A stretch of 64,000 nucleotides of DNA from Haliotis asinina. Taxonomy: Eukaryota; Mollusca; Gastropoda; Lepetellida; Haliotidae. Below the pieces are notes generated by a model that saw nothing but the letters and a program-made list of their open reading frames with translations, did not search any database and was not told the DNA's origin. The position numbers were made by a program, and so were the translations under genes. The DNA is taken from NCBI RefSeq assembly GCF_037392515.1, contig NC_090282.1, positions 28,691,554-28,755,553 of the forward strand, read 5' to 3'. Below, one piece after another: positions 51,801-63,379 of this stretch; position 1 is the stretch's first letter; each line of letters starts with the position of its first letter.

Positions 51801-54800
51801 TATCTTGAGAACCTGTCACATAGGAAGGGCAAGGTGATGGGGCGTGGCCTAAATTTCTGAAGAGCACGTTTGGACACAGTGATAGGGTAGAGATTGATTA
51901 TTGGCTTTATCGTTGACCTATGGCTATGTTGTGTTTCAGCTGTATCAAGTATCATGCAACAATTTGTGTATTGTAAACATAACATCAGTTATTGTAATGA
52001 TGTATGAAAAAAACACGTAAGACATATGGCAGTAGACTGACACTATGATGAGTGTATTCGTTCTCAGATGGTGAACACACATGTCTTAGTATTTTGGACA
52101 TGTGAAAGAATAACGACTGAAATGCAACAATTGAAAAGAATGAGTGAATTTAGTTTTACAGCGATTTTAGCTATATTCCAGCAGTATCGCGAGGGCTTCA
52201 CACATTGTGCCCAACAACTGACAAGAATGGTATACCGTACCATTTGTACAACACAACTAGTGCATAAAGCGTTATTGTCCTTGGAACAAGTCTTTATGGT
52301 AGGCCTCAAAACAGTTAACGCACAAAAACACATCACAGCTTGAACATCTGCATTTGATGTCTCGACGTTTGCCAGTCCGTTTCATTGTATGTAAGACATA
52401 CTTAAACCAAATGATGTCCTTCTCATACCATTGTGAGAGATTAAATTGTTCAAAACATCTATGTCAATGGCAGTAAAGAAGAATTTACGCACATGCATAA
52501 TAATCTATGAAAGAAGCGTTTTTGCTGATACATTGCTTGTGTATACTGAATATTTTAAGGAGAGTACTAATAAGCTAGTCTGTGACTTACATATAACAGA
52601 TTCACAGTTTGCCGCAGAAAATATACGAACATACATGCATACATATTGTATAATGCTATTCCTTTGCCATACATAAGACAAAGGGTCATGGGATGGGCGT
52701 CATCAAAGTTCCCGAATAGGACGTTTTGTATCATAACTGTTCAATATAGTCCCTGATTTGTTATCTATGACCAATCGTATCATGAGATACCTGTCACATT
52801 GGAAATGACAGGTGATGGGGCATGGGCTAAATTTCTGAAGAGTTTCCCCCGACATTGCAAGCAATTGTTATCAAAACACATTAATAGTTCTTCTGATTAA
52901 CACAGAAAGTAATCTCTCTCGTAAGAAAGGCTAAGCTTTGATCATTACTGCTAAATTGATTGAAATTATAGGTAATGTACGAATTTAAAATGTAAAACCC
53001 CCAATACGCGGCTCTCGCTGAATGAGAGGTGCTTTTCATAACCCCCAATATGCGGCTCTCGCTGAATAAGAGGTGCTTTTTATTACCCCCAATATGCGGC
53101 TCTCTCTGTGAGAAGCTAATTAATTTGCCGCATATATGCGGCTCTCGGCCTTAATGAGTTAAAAAGCCTTATTAGCTCAGTGTATATGCATCAGTGTTGT
53201 CTTGGCACTCACTAACTACTGGTATACATGTACTGGAGAAGACTGTGCTGGATTAGTCACTTGATCTCTTGAGTTGACTGTTTTAGTGTTTAGTTTGCAG
53301 GAAAGTACTTTTAAATGAAAATGGGATCTTACTGGCTGTTACAGTCTGACTGCTTTCATAAGGACAAAGTTTGTTCATATATACCATTAGAAAAAAAGTA
53401 GGGGATATCGGATTTACAAGACTGATAAAAAGCAAATGATGAAAGCAAGGAGGAAGGAGATGAAGAGGAATTAAGGAAAATGTGACAATTTATTCCATTC
53501 CTTTGGAAATGATACATCTGGATGGATATATGTTACTCCTCATATGCATTGGCACTGACTAGTGGTATGCGCACAAAATGGAATATCCCCTACCTTTTTG
53601 GAATGGTGTATAATATTATTCCCAGTAATGCCATTTTGGTAGTTGACAGTATATATGTTATGGGAATCTCTCCATTCGCTGAACTTCAGTAAAACATTAT
53701 TTCCAGCTATGGGATCTCTGGAACAGCCAATGCCACGGGAGACCAAGTGAAAAAGCTGGATGTGTTGTCCAATGACTTGTTTGTCAACATGCTCAAGTCC
53801 TCTTACACAACCTGCCTCCTGGTCTCAGAGGAAAATGAAACTGTTATCGAAGTGGAAACTGACAAACAGGTAGGCCAGTCCACGACAGATTCCACCAAAA
53901 TGACACAAAATCAGCCCCGCTTCTGTCTTTCAAATATTTGTCAGGCAATGTGGGAGGTGATAAATTTGACATACTTGTGGTTAAGATTTGACAATGAATG
54001 AATCTTCTCAAGGAGAATATTTTGTTTGAAAAGAGGAATATAGAACTAATAAAGGTAAGTAATGTCATTTATAGTACTGTTGGAAATAAAAAAAAAATTT
54101 TTTGCATGTTCATCTCTACAGTTTATGTAGACGATATGCCAAAGTATGAAATATCTGTTAAAATAAGTTTGGCCCAACTACAATTCCACTAGTAGGGACA
54201 TAGGACACATGAAAAAAGGACTTCACTGAGGAGAGATTAGTGCAGAATTGAGCAATGCAGATTTTTTCAGAGTCCAAATGAACTTATTTGGAACACACCA
54301 TGGCTTCATGCAAATTAGTGTGTGATGATATTGTATCACAGAGGACACTTTTTAAATGTCCATTTTGAAATTAGACTTAACTTCATTATAACTGATAGCT
54401 GACATAGAAAAATAATAATATAATTTATCCTGGAACTACTGAGGATGTAGCTACAGTGGTGTCTCACTATCACTATGAAAAGAAACAGGTAGGAGGGGTC
54501 GTCCCAAAAGCAAAATCAGGACGGATGAGAGAGATATCAGCTACAATATGATAATCCTATAGGGAAGTACAATGCATGTCCTAACAGATATAACAATATC
54601 CAGTCTTGCCGATCTTCAGGTAGTCACGTCACCTATATATTTTGAGACATTTAATATGATGCTTTTCTGTGGGTATGAAGTGTCATACTAATTTACATAT
54701 CTAAATATGAACTTCATGAAAGAAAGACTTGTTAGATTTTTATCAATAGATGAGATATATTCAACACACATGAAAAAGCACAATGTCTTTGAGATGACCC

Positions 54801-57800
54801 CTTGTGCAAGTGGGCACCGCATGCATTTAATGCCAGGTGTCCATCATCATGCCTGGCCGAGTGACCTAATTGCCATCTATAGTCTGATCTATTGTTTTCA
54901 GCAGCTAGTATTTTTTCCAAGTTTTGCCCAATTTTACAAGTAAACATGCTTTACTGGATGTCCTCTCATGCATCCCACTGAATACCCTGTTATGCATCCC
55001 ACTGAATACCCTGTTAGGCCAATGTGGGTTATTTTGACATGTCCTATTTGCAGTATAGTAAATTTGAGGGATGCTGAGCAACAAATTTTAAACAATTTAA
55101 TGCAATCCATTTCGTGAATTTTTGTCGTAAGATCTTACCTACTCTACACCCCTGAAGCTGGTGGACTATAAATTCAGGTTCTCTCTTGCAGAAACTATCA
55201 CCAGCATTCATTCTAATCAGCTAGGCAACTGACTGACAATCAGTACTTCCTGTGGGATGGACACTGATGACCTGAAACTATTTTCGTCCAACACTGACCC
55301 ATTTCCACACTCAGGCATCGATATGTTGTAAATTCTTATTTTGATGGTACACTCATTTGATAATAAGATATGAAAGCTTTTCATCACAATACACGACTAT
55401 GGATTATGATCTTTGAAGGCATATTGTACTAAAGTACTGTTGGAAACAGAAAAAAACAACATCTGTACAATCCGGCATGTTGTCAACACTGACATAAAAT
55501 CTCAGCCCCGTTCGTGGCTCATACATTTATTATCAGCTCTACAATCCGGCCCTTTGTCTAAACCGGATTATTTCTTCAGTCCCAATGAGTGCCAGTTTAG
55601 ACAGCTTCCACTGTACTTCAAAGTGATGACATCATGAAGATGTACTTGATGGAATCTTCAAGAAATAATCATGACTTTCAGTGGGTTTTCTAGGAATTTA
55701 GCAAGTTTTCAGACCCTGACAACTTCGAAAATCTTCCATGCCCAAGTGTTTCAAAGACTAAAACAGTAGCTCCCAAATTGTTTGTATTTGATTATGGGGA
55801 AAATGTGATCGATTGCTTGCTTGTTTATTCGATTATTTCATTTAATCGTAACACCACTAGTGTATCTCACTTTTAAAGGGGCACTGATGCGAAGCAATTT
55901 CCGTGGACTGGTTAAATTTTTTGTTATTGTTTTTCTCCCATGAGTACCCGGATGATATCCCAGAATTTGTGACTGGTTCATAACCTCTGCTGCACAGTCC
56001 GTATGTGCAACTGAGAATTTAATTATAGACAGATCAACTAAGGTGAAGTCATTTTTACTTCATTACAAATGTATTATGAAAAGAAATGAAACACTTTGAA
56101 GGTTAATCATCTGCCAGTGGTAGAAATGGTAAAAAACTATTAGGATGGAAAAATAACGAAGCCAATGTACATCTCAATATTTTGTCTCATAACCCTAAAA
56201 GGTTTATTGTCATATTTGTATGATTTTGAAAATTAATAAAAGAACACACTGTCTGCTTATACTTATAGTAAATTTCTAGCATGACTGTAACATTTAAAGA
56301 ATGTATAGACTGCCAATGTGGATCCTATTTCACACACATACGCAATCTAGTGTGTGTTTTCTGTCATATAGATTCTGCTGAATGGTACAACAAATAAATT
56401 AAAACAAAATGAAAATAATGAATGTAAAACAGACTAATTTTATAGCAACAATGTCAGGCTACTACCTTGTTCGGGAATGTATCCATCAATATCCACATAA
56501 AAGAATGATATTCCATTCATCTGAAGCTGGTAAATAATCCTGCTCTGTTTCGTGTGACTTACAACAGTCTAATTTGCGAAAAAGTAACACATCGTTTCAC
56601 GTCTTTCACATTGGTGAAAACCTGATAAACATCTGATGTGTCACCCAAGATAGCACATCTGGCAACTAATTGTATGATGTCCGCATCAGACTTGTGGAAG
56701 TCGCGGTGGCTGAGCGGGCTAGGCGGCTGACTTTGTGTGCTGGCGATTAGGTGCCTGACTCTGAGGGTGCGGGTTCGAATCCCGGATGGGACTCAACCAA
56801 AAAAAGTACTAGAATTTGTACTTTACTAAGAAAGTGAAATCCCAAATATGACATATGTAACATACAATACATTTGCCACTACACTTTGCCACTTTGCCTT
56901 AATTTATAATGTTGAGTAATTACTCCAGACAGGAGAAATGCCAAATGGGAACCATTGTTGAGTAATCTGAGTGCTATTACCACTCATTATACCTGTTATA
57001 AACTCATTAACTGACCAGCAAGAGAATGATGACAAATAACACGAGTAGGTTTACACCATCAAAAGCTAGTTACAGCAAGGAAGATATAATCTCTGTGTCG
57101 CATTCAGCCTGAAAACACTGAAACTATTTTCGTTACATAAGAAATAAATACAGGCATTTGCTGTGTACTTGGGAGAATAGGTGTAATCAGGGTTTTTTTT
57201 ACGTAAGAAAATTTTCAGATTTCTCTACCAGTGGCAAAGTCATTGTTTTTAGTTTACGAATTCAGATAAATCAACTGTGTCTTTTTATTATCATAGATAA
57301 TAAACCAGGGTAGCTACCATAGCTACCAAAATTTACGTATGATATTTGCTATCACAGCTGGGCCAACACTCAAAACTATCTGAATATAAAGCTTTACAGT
57401 CTTTCGGACAGAAACAAATGGCTCGCTACGTGCCTGTAGACATCATATTTTCACATAATGTGATTAAATATCGAGGGGAAAAAACACAGAAATAGGATGA
57501 AATTGGATCAGTCACTGTACTATCCAAGCATCCGAAATAAAAAAATACACTACTGGGATATCTTGTTACGATCAGACAAGGTATACCATGGATATTTTTA
57601 AAAAATGGCATATGATGGGCATCTGGTCTCCTGACTGTTTAGGTGAAGAAATTCTGCTAATGTGAACCGGAGCGGGCGCTGACCAATTTGCAGTTTGATT
57701 TCGTAATTAGACCGTTGGCAAGAAACATTAGTCGCTCCGCCTCAGTGCCCCATGAAGAGGTTGTCAACAACTAAGTAATTTACAAAAGAAACCACAAAAT

Positions 57801-60800
57801 GCTAAAATCATTATTCTGTCATTGTATTATGTATAAATTTATATCTCATCTGGGAATGTAACAAAAACTATAAGGTTGTTTGCACTTCACTATACCTGAA
57901 GACAATTTAACTAACATTTCCCAGTTTTACCCTCAAAGTGTTCTGAAAACTGGCTACCTTTCATTTTGTAAAGGTGAAGTAAAGTATCTATAATTCAGAT
58001 CCTGATTAACAGAGCATTTATCTATCTTAGCTGGTCTTCCTGTCAACTGGTACTTTTCAGGTTTTTCATCCAGATGCATCATTGCTGTAAACAGTGATCA
58101 GTATTCAGTGAAGGCGGTCACATATGAAATTATATACAGCTTGGAGAATGTCTGCACATTTTAATAGGATGTGCTTGTCATCACTGTAGATAATTCATAC
58201 TCAGTAATATTCCAGCTATATGGGGTCAGTCTGTACCAGACAGTCCAGTGGCATGAACATCACTCTTTGCCACTGGGATGTGATGGCGTATGTTAACCAG
58301 GTCAGTGAGCCTGACCACCCCACCACCTTGAACTATGGCAAGCATGAGAACCAGTTCTAACCCAGATCATCATGGTTTCTCCACCAAACATCTTGCATTT
58401 GCCACCTCTGTCATCTGGATATATTTTCATATGACATAAATTTCAGCTATATTTATCATGTTTATGGCCAACATACCATCAATAATAGCTATTAGTTGTC
58501 ACACCCGTGAAGGTCCGGGGTAGAATAGGCCTTCAGCAACCCATGCTTGCCATAACAGGTGACTATGCTTGTCGTAAGAGGCGACTAACGGGATCGGGTG
58601 GTCAGACTAGCTGACTTGGTTGACACATGTCATCAGTTCCCAAATGCGCAGATTGATGCTCATGTTGTTGATCACTGGATTGCCTGGTCCAGACTCGATT
58701 ATTTACAGACTGTCACCATATAGCTGGAATATTGCTAAGTGCGATGTAAAACTAAACTCACTCACTCACTATTAGTTGTCAGGAAAATAGTATGTTCCTG
58801 TAGAAAGCTGCAGGTACTGAATCATTTTATCTCATGCAAAGTTACAAAAAAATAGAATGAAGGAGTTGTTATATACTGGTGTTTCTTGACACTGAATATT
58901 TAAAAGACATTTAAAAGTGAAAAAACTCTGTGAGTGGTTATACCTATGGATGTAAACCATGCACATGCAATTATTCATGAATCTTAGTTCTGAGTAGGAT
59001 TTTACATGCATTATCAAGGGTAATTTCCATTAAAGAAAGTAATAAAATACTGTAAATCACGAAATTTTTGTGTTATGATATTTTTGTGAGTGGCGACCAA
59101 CAGACGTTTTTACGTCATGATATTTTTGCGACTTGCCTAATTCTCAAAACATAGTTTAGTCTGACAGTTTCAAAGCTTACTTGCATCTGAAAGTTTTATC
59201 CGAGGTAAATCCAATCACATATTAAAGTTTGTCGCTAATCTTTAACACCATTCAGTGGAGTACATCCGCATGTATGCAATCAGTGATGTTTTCCTAACGT
59301 TGTTGTCATTGCTTAATATATGTATTGTCTAGATCTATTGTTGATTATATGAACTGGTGAATAATAAAGCGAAGATATGACAGGTTGTTTGCTGATTATT
59401 CATTGCCTTCTTGCCAGCAAATTGCGTCATGATATTTTTGCGAGCTCAAGTCATTCGCAATTTTTGCAAAAATATCATACTCGCAAAAATTTAATGATTT
59501 ACATTAATATGCAAGGGGTTAGCCCAAACATCTAATGAATGATTCCCTCGAGAAAACAAGTGTTTGATGTATGTAGTTACAGATCAGGGTCCATTGTAGC
59601 GCTATTAGTTTTGAAAGTATGTTAAAGTATGGCAGTTGTGATCATCTTAGCATTACAATCGCCTTGTGGAATGGGGCCCTAGTCTAGAATGGGCGCCCAG
59701 CAACCTGTAGTCAATAGGCAAGGTTACCTGTGGCTTAAAATAGAAGGCACTACCCTTGTGAATTCTGTTATGATAAACATGTCATATCAGTAGTGAACAC
59801 TGAGAAATAGTTACATGATTTTATCAGGCAATTATTTGCTGGTTATTTTGTACAAAGTGCTATTATGTAGCGCTGAGGAAATATATCTCTCAATATCTGT
59901 TTGATAACTATGAATCTGTATTTTATTCCAGGGAAAGTACATTGTGTGTTTTGATCCCCTTGATGGCTCCTCCAACATTGACTGCCTCGTGTCTATTGGT
60001 TCCATCTTTGGTATTTACAGGAAGGTGGGTTCAGATCACAGATTAACCCCAATTATGATCATCGGTCTGTCAGCACTCACCATGCTTGTTGTGGACATTT
60101 GTCTTGTATTCCTACAGATGTTCTTCCTGTATCAACATGGCATGTGCTATACTTGATATGTAGCTGTACAAAGCATTGTCTAGCCACACTGACTCTCACA
60201 GCATGTCATAGAAATTCATTGAAATCTAATACAGTATTTTGGTCACATCCATGAGTCATAGAGAATATGATTAATATTTTTACTGAATGTAGTATGCAGT
60301 TTAAAATTTAGGTTATGTCAGAAGTAATTTTGCACAGGGTTGACTGACATGTTATCCCTCTACTGGTGTCTGAAATGTTTGATACGTGATGTTTGTTGAA
60401 TGTTAGTCAGATTGCTGGGTGATGGTGTTTCTGGAACATGTGATTCATATTGCCGGGTGATGTTTCTGTAACATGTGATTCATATTGCCAAGTGATACTG
60501 TTTCTGGAAAATGTGATTTATATTGCTAGGTGATGCTTCTGAAATGTTTGATTGCCAGGGGATGTTGTTTATAGAACATGGGAGTCAGATTGCTGGGTGA
60601 TGTTTCTGGAACATGTGATTCACATTGCCAGGTGATGTTTTTTTGTTTTTTTTGAAAATGATTCAGATCATTGAGATAATGTGTTTCAGAATGGAGATGG
60701 GCCGCCCACAGTGAAGGATGTCTTGAAGCCAGGGACGGAGATTGTGGCGGCAGGATACGCCTTGTATGGCAGCGCCACCATGGTGGTCTTGTCCACAGGA

Positions 60801-63379
60801 AATGGGGTCAATGGCTTCATGTATGATCCAGTGAGTCAAACAACTGGTTAACTCATACTACCACCGAAATATCATTCAGTTTGACGATTATCATCGCCAT
60901 GGTTACCAAAATGCATAAATGGTTGGGATACGTCTGCATCATATTTGTGTTACTGGTCATGGCTTAAATTTTTGTTGAAAGCTGAGTTAAAAGAAATAAC
61001 TGATTAACTCATAGTAATGCCAACAAACTGATTCTGTCTGGTGTACATCATATCTAGGAGTCTGACCTTGCTGGACCTGTCTTTCAGGCCATTGGAGAGT
61101 TCCTGTTGACAGAGAAGAACATCAAGTGTAAACCCCGTGGCAAGATTTACTCCCTCAATGAAGGTTATGAGAAGTTTTGGGATGAACCAACACGAGAGTA
61201 TGTGAAAAGCAAGAAGTTCCCGGAGGTGGGTGACACAGCAGATGTTGGGATTACACTATCTTTGTAAAGGACAAATTCTAGTACCTTTTTGCATTAGATC
61301 CCATCCAGGAATTCCAATCCACACCCTCAGAGTTGTGCACCAGATTGCCAGTACACAGTCATCCATCACAACTTCCACAAAATTCAGACAACTGGTAGTC
61401 TAAGTTGTGGACTTTGTGTACCCTCTGGTAGTACTAGAATTTGTACTTTACTAAGCAAGTGTAATCTCAAGTATAACATATGTTACAGCATATGCTGGTC
61501 AGGCGTTAAGGTTTTGATGGGACCATTCAGTTTCATTCCATTGTTGTAAAAAATTCATGTTTATTCAGTTTCAAGCAAAGACCCCCCTGTTTTAATACAG
61601 CAATAATATTGATAAACAAATGAAGTATTTTGCCTTAATCCCTTACCACCCACCACAGAAAAATGGCATTAAAATACAGAATGTTTTCAGTGTTTACTTA
61701 TTATTCATTTTTGTAAACAAAACTGTCGTATTCACATTAATCAATGCAGTGGTTGATTCTCCCCGTGAGAGTGGGCAAGGTTGTGCTTATGTAATATAGC
61801 AGTACAGTGGAAGCTGTCTAAACCGGCACTCATTGGAACTGAGTAAATATTGTAGAGCTGATTATAAGTGTACAAGTCACAAGTGGGGCAGAGATTTTAT
61901 GCTGGTGTTGACAACTTGCTGGATTGGACAGATGCTGGTTTTGACAGCTTCCACTGTATACAACAAGCTAGCCTGCACAAGTCTCTATGGTGAAAATAAA
62001 TAGTTGAAATTATAATTTCTGAAAAATAATAGCTTAGAGACTGGGGTTCTTAGACCTGGATCCTATACTGTCCACTCATCTACACTTCCTCCTTGGAAGG
62101 ATAGAATTACTCTAATCAATGGGTTCAACATTCAGCCTTTGAGCAAGGTGAATAACAAGCAAATTACATCTTCTTCAAGAGAGTGAATGTTAGTGCCAAA
62201 ACCTAATGCAGAAATACTTAAATACTGGTCTACAAGTTGTTCACTGGGGTGCAAAATGCAACAGAAGGGGTAATACATTGAATATAGTAACTAAGGAATT
62301 ACGATGAAAACACAAATAAGAAAGCATGTTATGGCCTTGTGATCTTTCATGGTCTCTGTGTTTACAGTCTGGCAAACCTTATGGTGGGCGTTACATCGGG
62401 TCTATGGTAGCTGATGTTCACAGAACCCTTGTATATGGAGGAATATTCATGTATCCATCTACCACAGAGGCACCGAAAGGAAAAGTGAGTTTTCTTCCCT
62501 TGCAGATTCTTCAGAATCCAGATGCATTATAAATGTTTATAAATAGATGATGTATTGATATTAAGACATTGTTACACAAATGCCTGTTATATTTAATTTT
62601 CAAGACAATTTTGACAAGATAAGAGTGCAATGGTAATGAAAAGTTTCTTTCTTAAAGGTGTACTTTTAAAAAGATCGTCCTCACATACAATCATCTCCGC
62701 ATTATGACAGAGCGTCTGGACTCAGGAGTATAAATAATTGTTATATGTGTGCGATATTTTGATGTACGCGACCAAAATATAGATGAATCGAAATGAAACT
62801 GATTCATTATGAGTCCTATGGCCCAAAGAACTAATACATGATGGCAGTAGAGTAGCATGTGGGTGATATAAGTGCTAATCACCATGCAGATGGCTGGGGT
62901 ACAATCTGGATTCCTCATGTTGCCAAATACGAGGTAGAACCATGGTCACTCAATAAGATGCTTAATTCACTGTGTAGCGTTACCTCGCCAGACATTTATA
63001 CTCAGGGGACTAAAATAGAGATTTGTCATAATTATGGTAAGATCTTCCCTGGGTTTCACTTAGTGAGTTGCTCCTACATTAAAGGGACTCAGTGATATAC
63101 TGAACTGATACAGTTGTTAAGCCAGATTCACTATGCTTTGAAAATAATCACTTCTCAACCAATAGGTCACGATGTGATTGATTGTTTCAGTTACGTCTAC
63201 TGTATGAGTGTAACCCGATGGCATTCATCATGGAGCAAGCTGGTGGACTGGCCACAAACGGAAGACAAAGAATTCTTGAAATCCAACCCAAGGAAATCCA
63301 TGAGCGCAGTCCCATCTACCTAGGCTCTAAGGATGACGTGCAAGACGTCATCAAAATCTTTGAGAAGCATGCAAAATAA
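42394..63379 (+). CDS. FBP1: fructose-1,6-bisphosphatase
   Basis: Exons 42394-42569, 53707-53869, 59932-60024, 60690-60830, 61088-61225, 62368-62484 and 63191-63379 join in frame (1,017 bases, 338 residues, the length of human FBP1). The cytosolic enzyme removes the 1-phosphate of fructose-1,6-bisphosphate, the committed step of gluconeogenesis, using Mg2+. Visible: [10 protein letters not shown] at the N-terminus, the AMP-site stretch [28 protein letters not shown], metal-binding SEE and [10 protein letters not shown] (Asp121 and Asp124), [34 protein letters not shown], and [12 protein letters not shown] with metal-ligand Glu282. Start: ATG at 42394; an in-frame TTG just before it is not needed. 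The first intron is 11.1 kb and the second 6.1 kb, both full of repeats. No damage seen; liver- and muscle-type cannot be separated by eye, so the symbol means the FBP family. Confidence 0.96.
42786..42840. repeat. (GT)n (CTGT)n microsatellite
   Basis: GT tract of about 22 bases followed by about eight CTGT units. Confidence 0.92.
43695..43850 (-). mobile_element. SINE1 fragment
   Basis: Contains 'gatccagtgagtaacatcat', 'gtctgaccatccaatcctg' and 'cacaagcatgagttactgaa', a diverged reverse copy. Confidence 0.75.
43870..44130. repeat. unnamed dispersed repeat, copy 1
   Basis: Shares 'gcacagggctactaaaggcc' and 'tttgccttgaaaaggctttg' with 48465-48675 (gcacaggactgcaaaaggcc and the same second block), plus weaker similarity between and after. 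Both copies are followed by SINE2 sequence. Confidence 0.7.
44252..44350 (+). mobile_element. SINE2 5' part
   Basis: 'ggtggcctaatggttaaag', 'gggtacaatgtgtgaagg'. A matching tail ('aaaagcagcataaaacc' plus CTCA repeats) lies at 44577-44612, so the copy was probably split by later insertion. Confidence 0.75.
44796..44955 (+). mobile_element. SINE2, nearly full copy
   Basis: Head 'gtggagtagctaagtagtta', B-box-like 'aggttcaattccc', 'tattggaatattgctgaaag' and a CTCA-like tail. Confidence 0.85.
46332..46409. repeat. perfect 39-bp tandem duplication
   Basis: 46332-46370 is repeated exactly at 46371-46409. Confidence 0.95.
46672..46945 (+). mobile_element. SINE1 with internal duplication
   Basis: Begins 'gatctgtgaagatccgaggt'. 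The block 'cactggattgtcaga' plus 'gattatttgcagac' occurs twice (near 46823 and 46888), so part of the 3' half is doubled. Confidence 0.8.
47124..47298 (+). mobile_element. SINE2, nearly full copy
   Basis: 'gggttgcctagtagttgaag', 'gtgtgaagcccatttctggt', and a tail with 'gatattgctat' doubled. Confidence 0.85.
47356..48100. mobile_element. hAT-like non-autonomous element
   Basis: Ends are inverted repeats AGTCCCTCCAGGATT and AATCCAGGAGGGACT, flanked by eight-base direct repeats AATGAAAC (47348-47355) and GATGAAAC (48101-48108) that match at seven positions. An eight-base target duplication is the hAT signature. Subterminal sequence is rich in 'attctgca'. A minus-strand frame of about 75 codons crosses the right half but no transposase motif was recognised. 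Confidence 0.75.
48341..48450 (+). mobile_element. SINE2, shortened copy
   Basis: Head 'gtggggtagccaagtggtta', 'aggttctattcccc', 'atgaagcccatttg', then a CTTA/CTCA tail. Confidence 0.82.
48465..48675. repeat. unnamed dispersed repeat, copy 2
   Basis: Partner of 43870-44130; see that entry. Runs directly into the SINE2 tail at 48676. Confidence 0.7.
48676..48772 (+). mobile_element. SINE2 3' part
   Basis: 'gggtacaatgtgtgaagccc' through 'ataagtggcgtaaaactaaa' and CTCA repeats; the tRNA-like head is absent. Confidence 0.85.
49421..49512 (-). mobile_element. SINE1 5' fragment
   Basis: 'gccagcaagcatgaccatt', 'gatcccgta' and 'acaagcatgtgttcctgaag' match the first 90 bases of SINE1 in reverse. 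Confidence 0.7.
50305..50421. repeat. hairpin element with 26-base arms
   Basis: Arms around 50311-50336 and 50391-50416 are complementary at 24 of 26 positions (core cattacatacaaattata / tataatttgtatgtaatg), with weaker pairing further out. The loop is about 54 bases. Resembles a minimal MITE. Confidence 0.7.
51523..52850. repeat. direct duplication of about 330 bp, 1 kb apart
   Basis: 51523-51876 and 52528-52850 share, in order, 'acattgcttgtg', 'acatacat', 'gaccaatcgtatc(t/a)tgag', 'cctgtcacat', 'ggtgatgggg' and 'ctaaatttctgaagag'. Both lie inside the TTAA-flanked element. Confidence 0.8.
52143..52215 (-). mobile_element. SINE2 3' end
   Basis: Reverse copy: 'gtgaatttagttttaca', 'tagctatattccagcagtat', 'gggcttcacacattgtgccc'. 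Confidence 0.75.
52996..53112. repeat. 46-bp tandem array with GCGGCTCTC core
   Basis: Three units of 'acccccaatatgcggctctc' plus 'gctgaat(g/a)agaggtgctttt'; a fourth half-unit at about 53130 merges into the terminal repeat of the TTAA element. Confidence 0.88.
55437..55613. mobile_element. pogo-like MITE, copy 2
   Basis: TA on both sides; right end 'gtttagacagcttccactg' is the complement of the left end of copy 3. The left end is more diverged. Confidence 0.8.
56700..56880 (+). mobile_element. SINE3 (tRNA-derived)
   Basis: The head has a clear A box (TGGCTGAGCGG, 56707-56717) and B box (GGTTCGAATCC, 56772-56782), as in a long-variable-arm tRNA of the Leu or Ser class. The acceptor arms pair poorly and no proper anticodon arm forms, and the same downstream tail ('gtactagaatttgtacttta') recurs at 61256-61490. 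Hence a SINE, not a working tRNA gene. Confidence 0.75.
58195..58385 (-). mobile_element. SINE1, diverged copy
   Basis: 'taatattccagctatatggg', 'cagtgagcctgaccacccca', 'ggcaagcatgagaaccagtt' in reverse orientation. It faces the full copy at 58502. Confidence 0.85.
58502..58768 (+). mobile_element. SINE1, full copy with target-site duplication
   Basis: Begins 'cacccgtgaaggtccggggt', ends in CTCACTCACTCA. A perfect 13-base direct repeat (ctattagttgtca) flanks it at 58489-58501 and 58769-58781. This defines the family's ends and shows that it inserts by retroposition. Confidence 0.93.
59051..59503. mobile_element. MITE with 35-base imperfect inverted ends
   Basis: Left 'tgtaaatcacgaaatttttg' and the complement of right 'caaaaatttaatgatttaca' agree over most positions, and 'atgatatttttgcg' recurs inside in both orientations. 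453 bases, no coding capacity; superfamily not assigned. Confidence 0.72.
60405..60645. repeat. 41-44 bp minisatellite in FBPase intron 3, about six units
   Basis: Units of 'attgc(t/c)gggtgatg' plus 'tttctggaacatgtgattca' with length changes. The array ends about 45 bases before exon 4. Confidence 0.85.
61256..61490. mobile_element. two SINE3 pieces in opposite orientation
   Basis: 61256-61360 is SINE3 on the minus strand (tail 'ggtactagaatttgtcc' after a B-box-like 'ggattggaattcc', all read in reverse). 61430-61490 is a second tail, 'agtactagaatttgtacttt', on the plus strand without a head. Confidence 0.65.
61805..61956. mobile_element. pogo-like MITE, copy 3
   Basis: TA flanks; ends 'cagtggaagctgtctaaacc' and 'ggttttgacagcttccactg' are near-perfect complements. 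Best-preserved copy, in FBPase intron 5. Confidence 0.85.

Larger units (their letters stand above)
51091..53158. mobile_element. TTAA-target DNA transposon remnant (piggyBac or Kolobok type)
   Basis: TTAA sits at both borders (51087-51090 and 53159-53162). The 21-base inverted ends CTCATTAAGcCC.. and ..GGCCTTAATGAG match at 18 positions. The GCGGCTCTC motif of the right end recurs in a subterminal tandem array at 52996-53112. The 2.1 kb interior contains a duplicated 330-base segment and a SINE2 tail but no transposase motif, so it is non-autonomous. Confidence 0.6.
42570..53706. other. FBPase intron 1, repeat-filled
   Basis: 11.1 kb without any exon-like sequence. Holds at least seven SINE1/SINE2 pieces, a hAT-like element, a TTAA-target element, a hairpin element and minisatellites, each listed separately. 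Confidence 0.8.
53870..59931. other. FBPase intron 2
   Basis: 6.1 kb without exon-like sequence. Contains a pogo-like MITE, a SINE3, two SINE1 copies and a MITE at 59051-59503; between 53870 and 55400 nothing was recognised. Confidence 0.75.

Noticed and set aside
53747-54001. Frame running past exon 2 of FBPase
   Set aside because: The exon stops at the GTAGGC donor at 53870; sequence after it has no FBPase similarity and joins exon 3 correctly when removed.
56700-56792. A tRNA gene of the Leu/Ser type
   Set aside because: A and B boxes are good, but the acceptor and anticodon arms do not fold, and the downstream tail is shared with another copy, so it is a SINE head.
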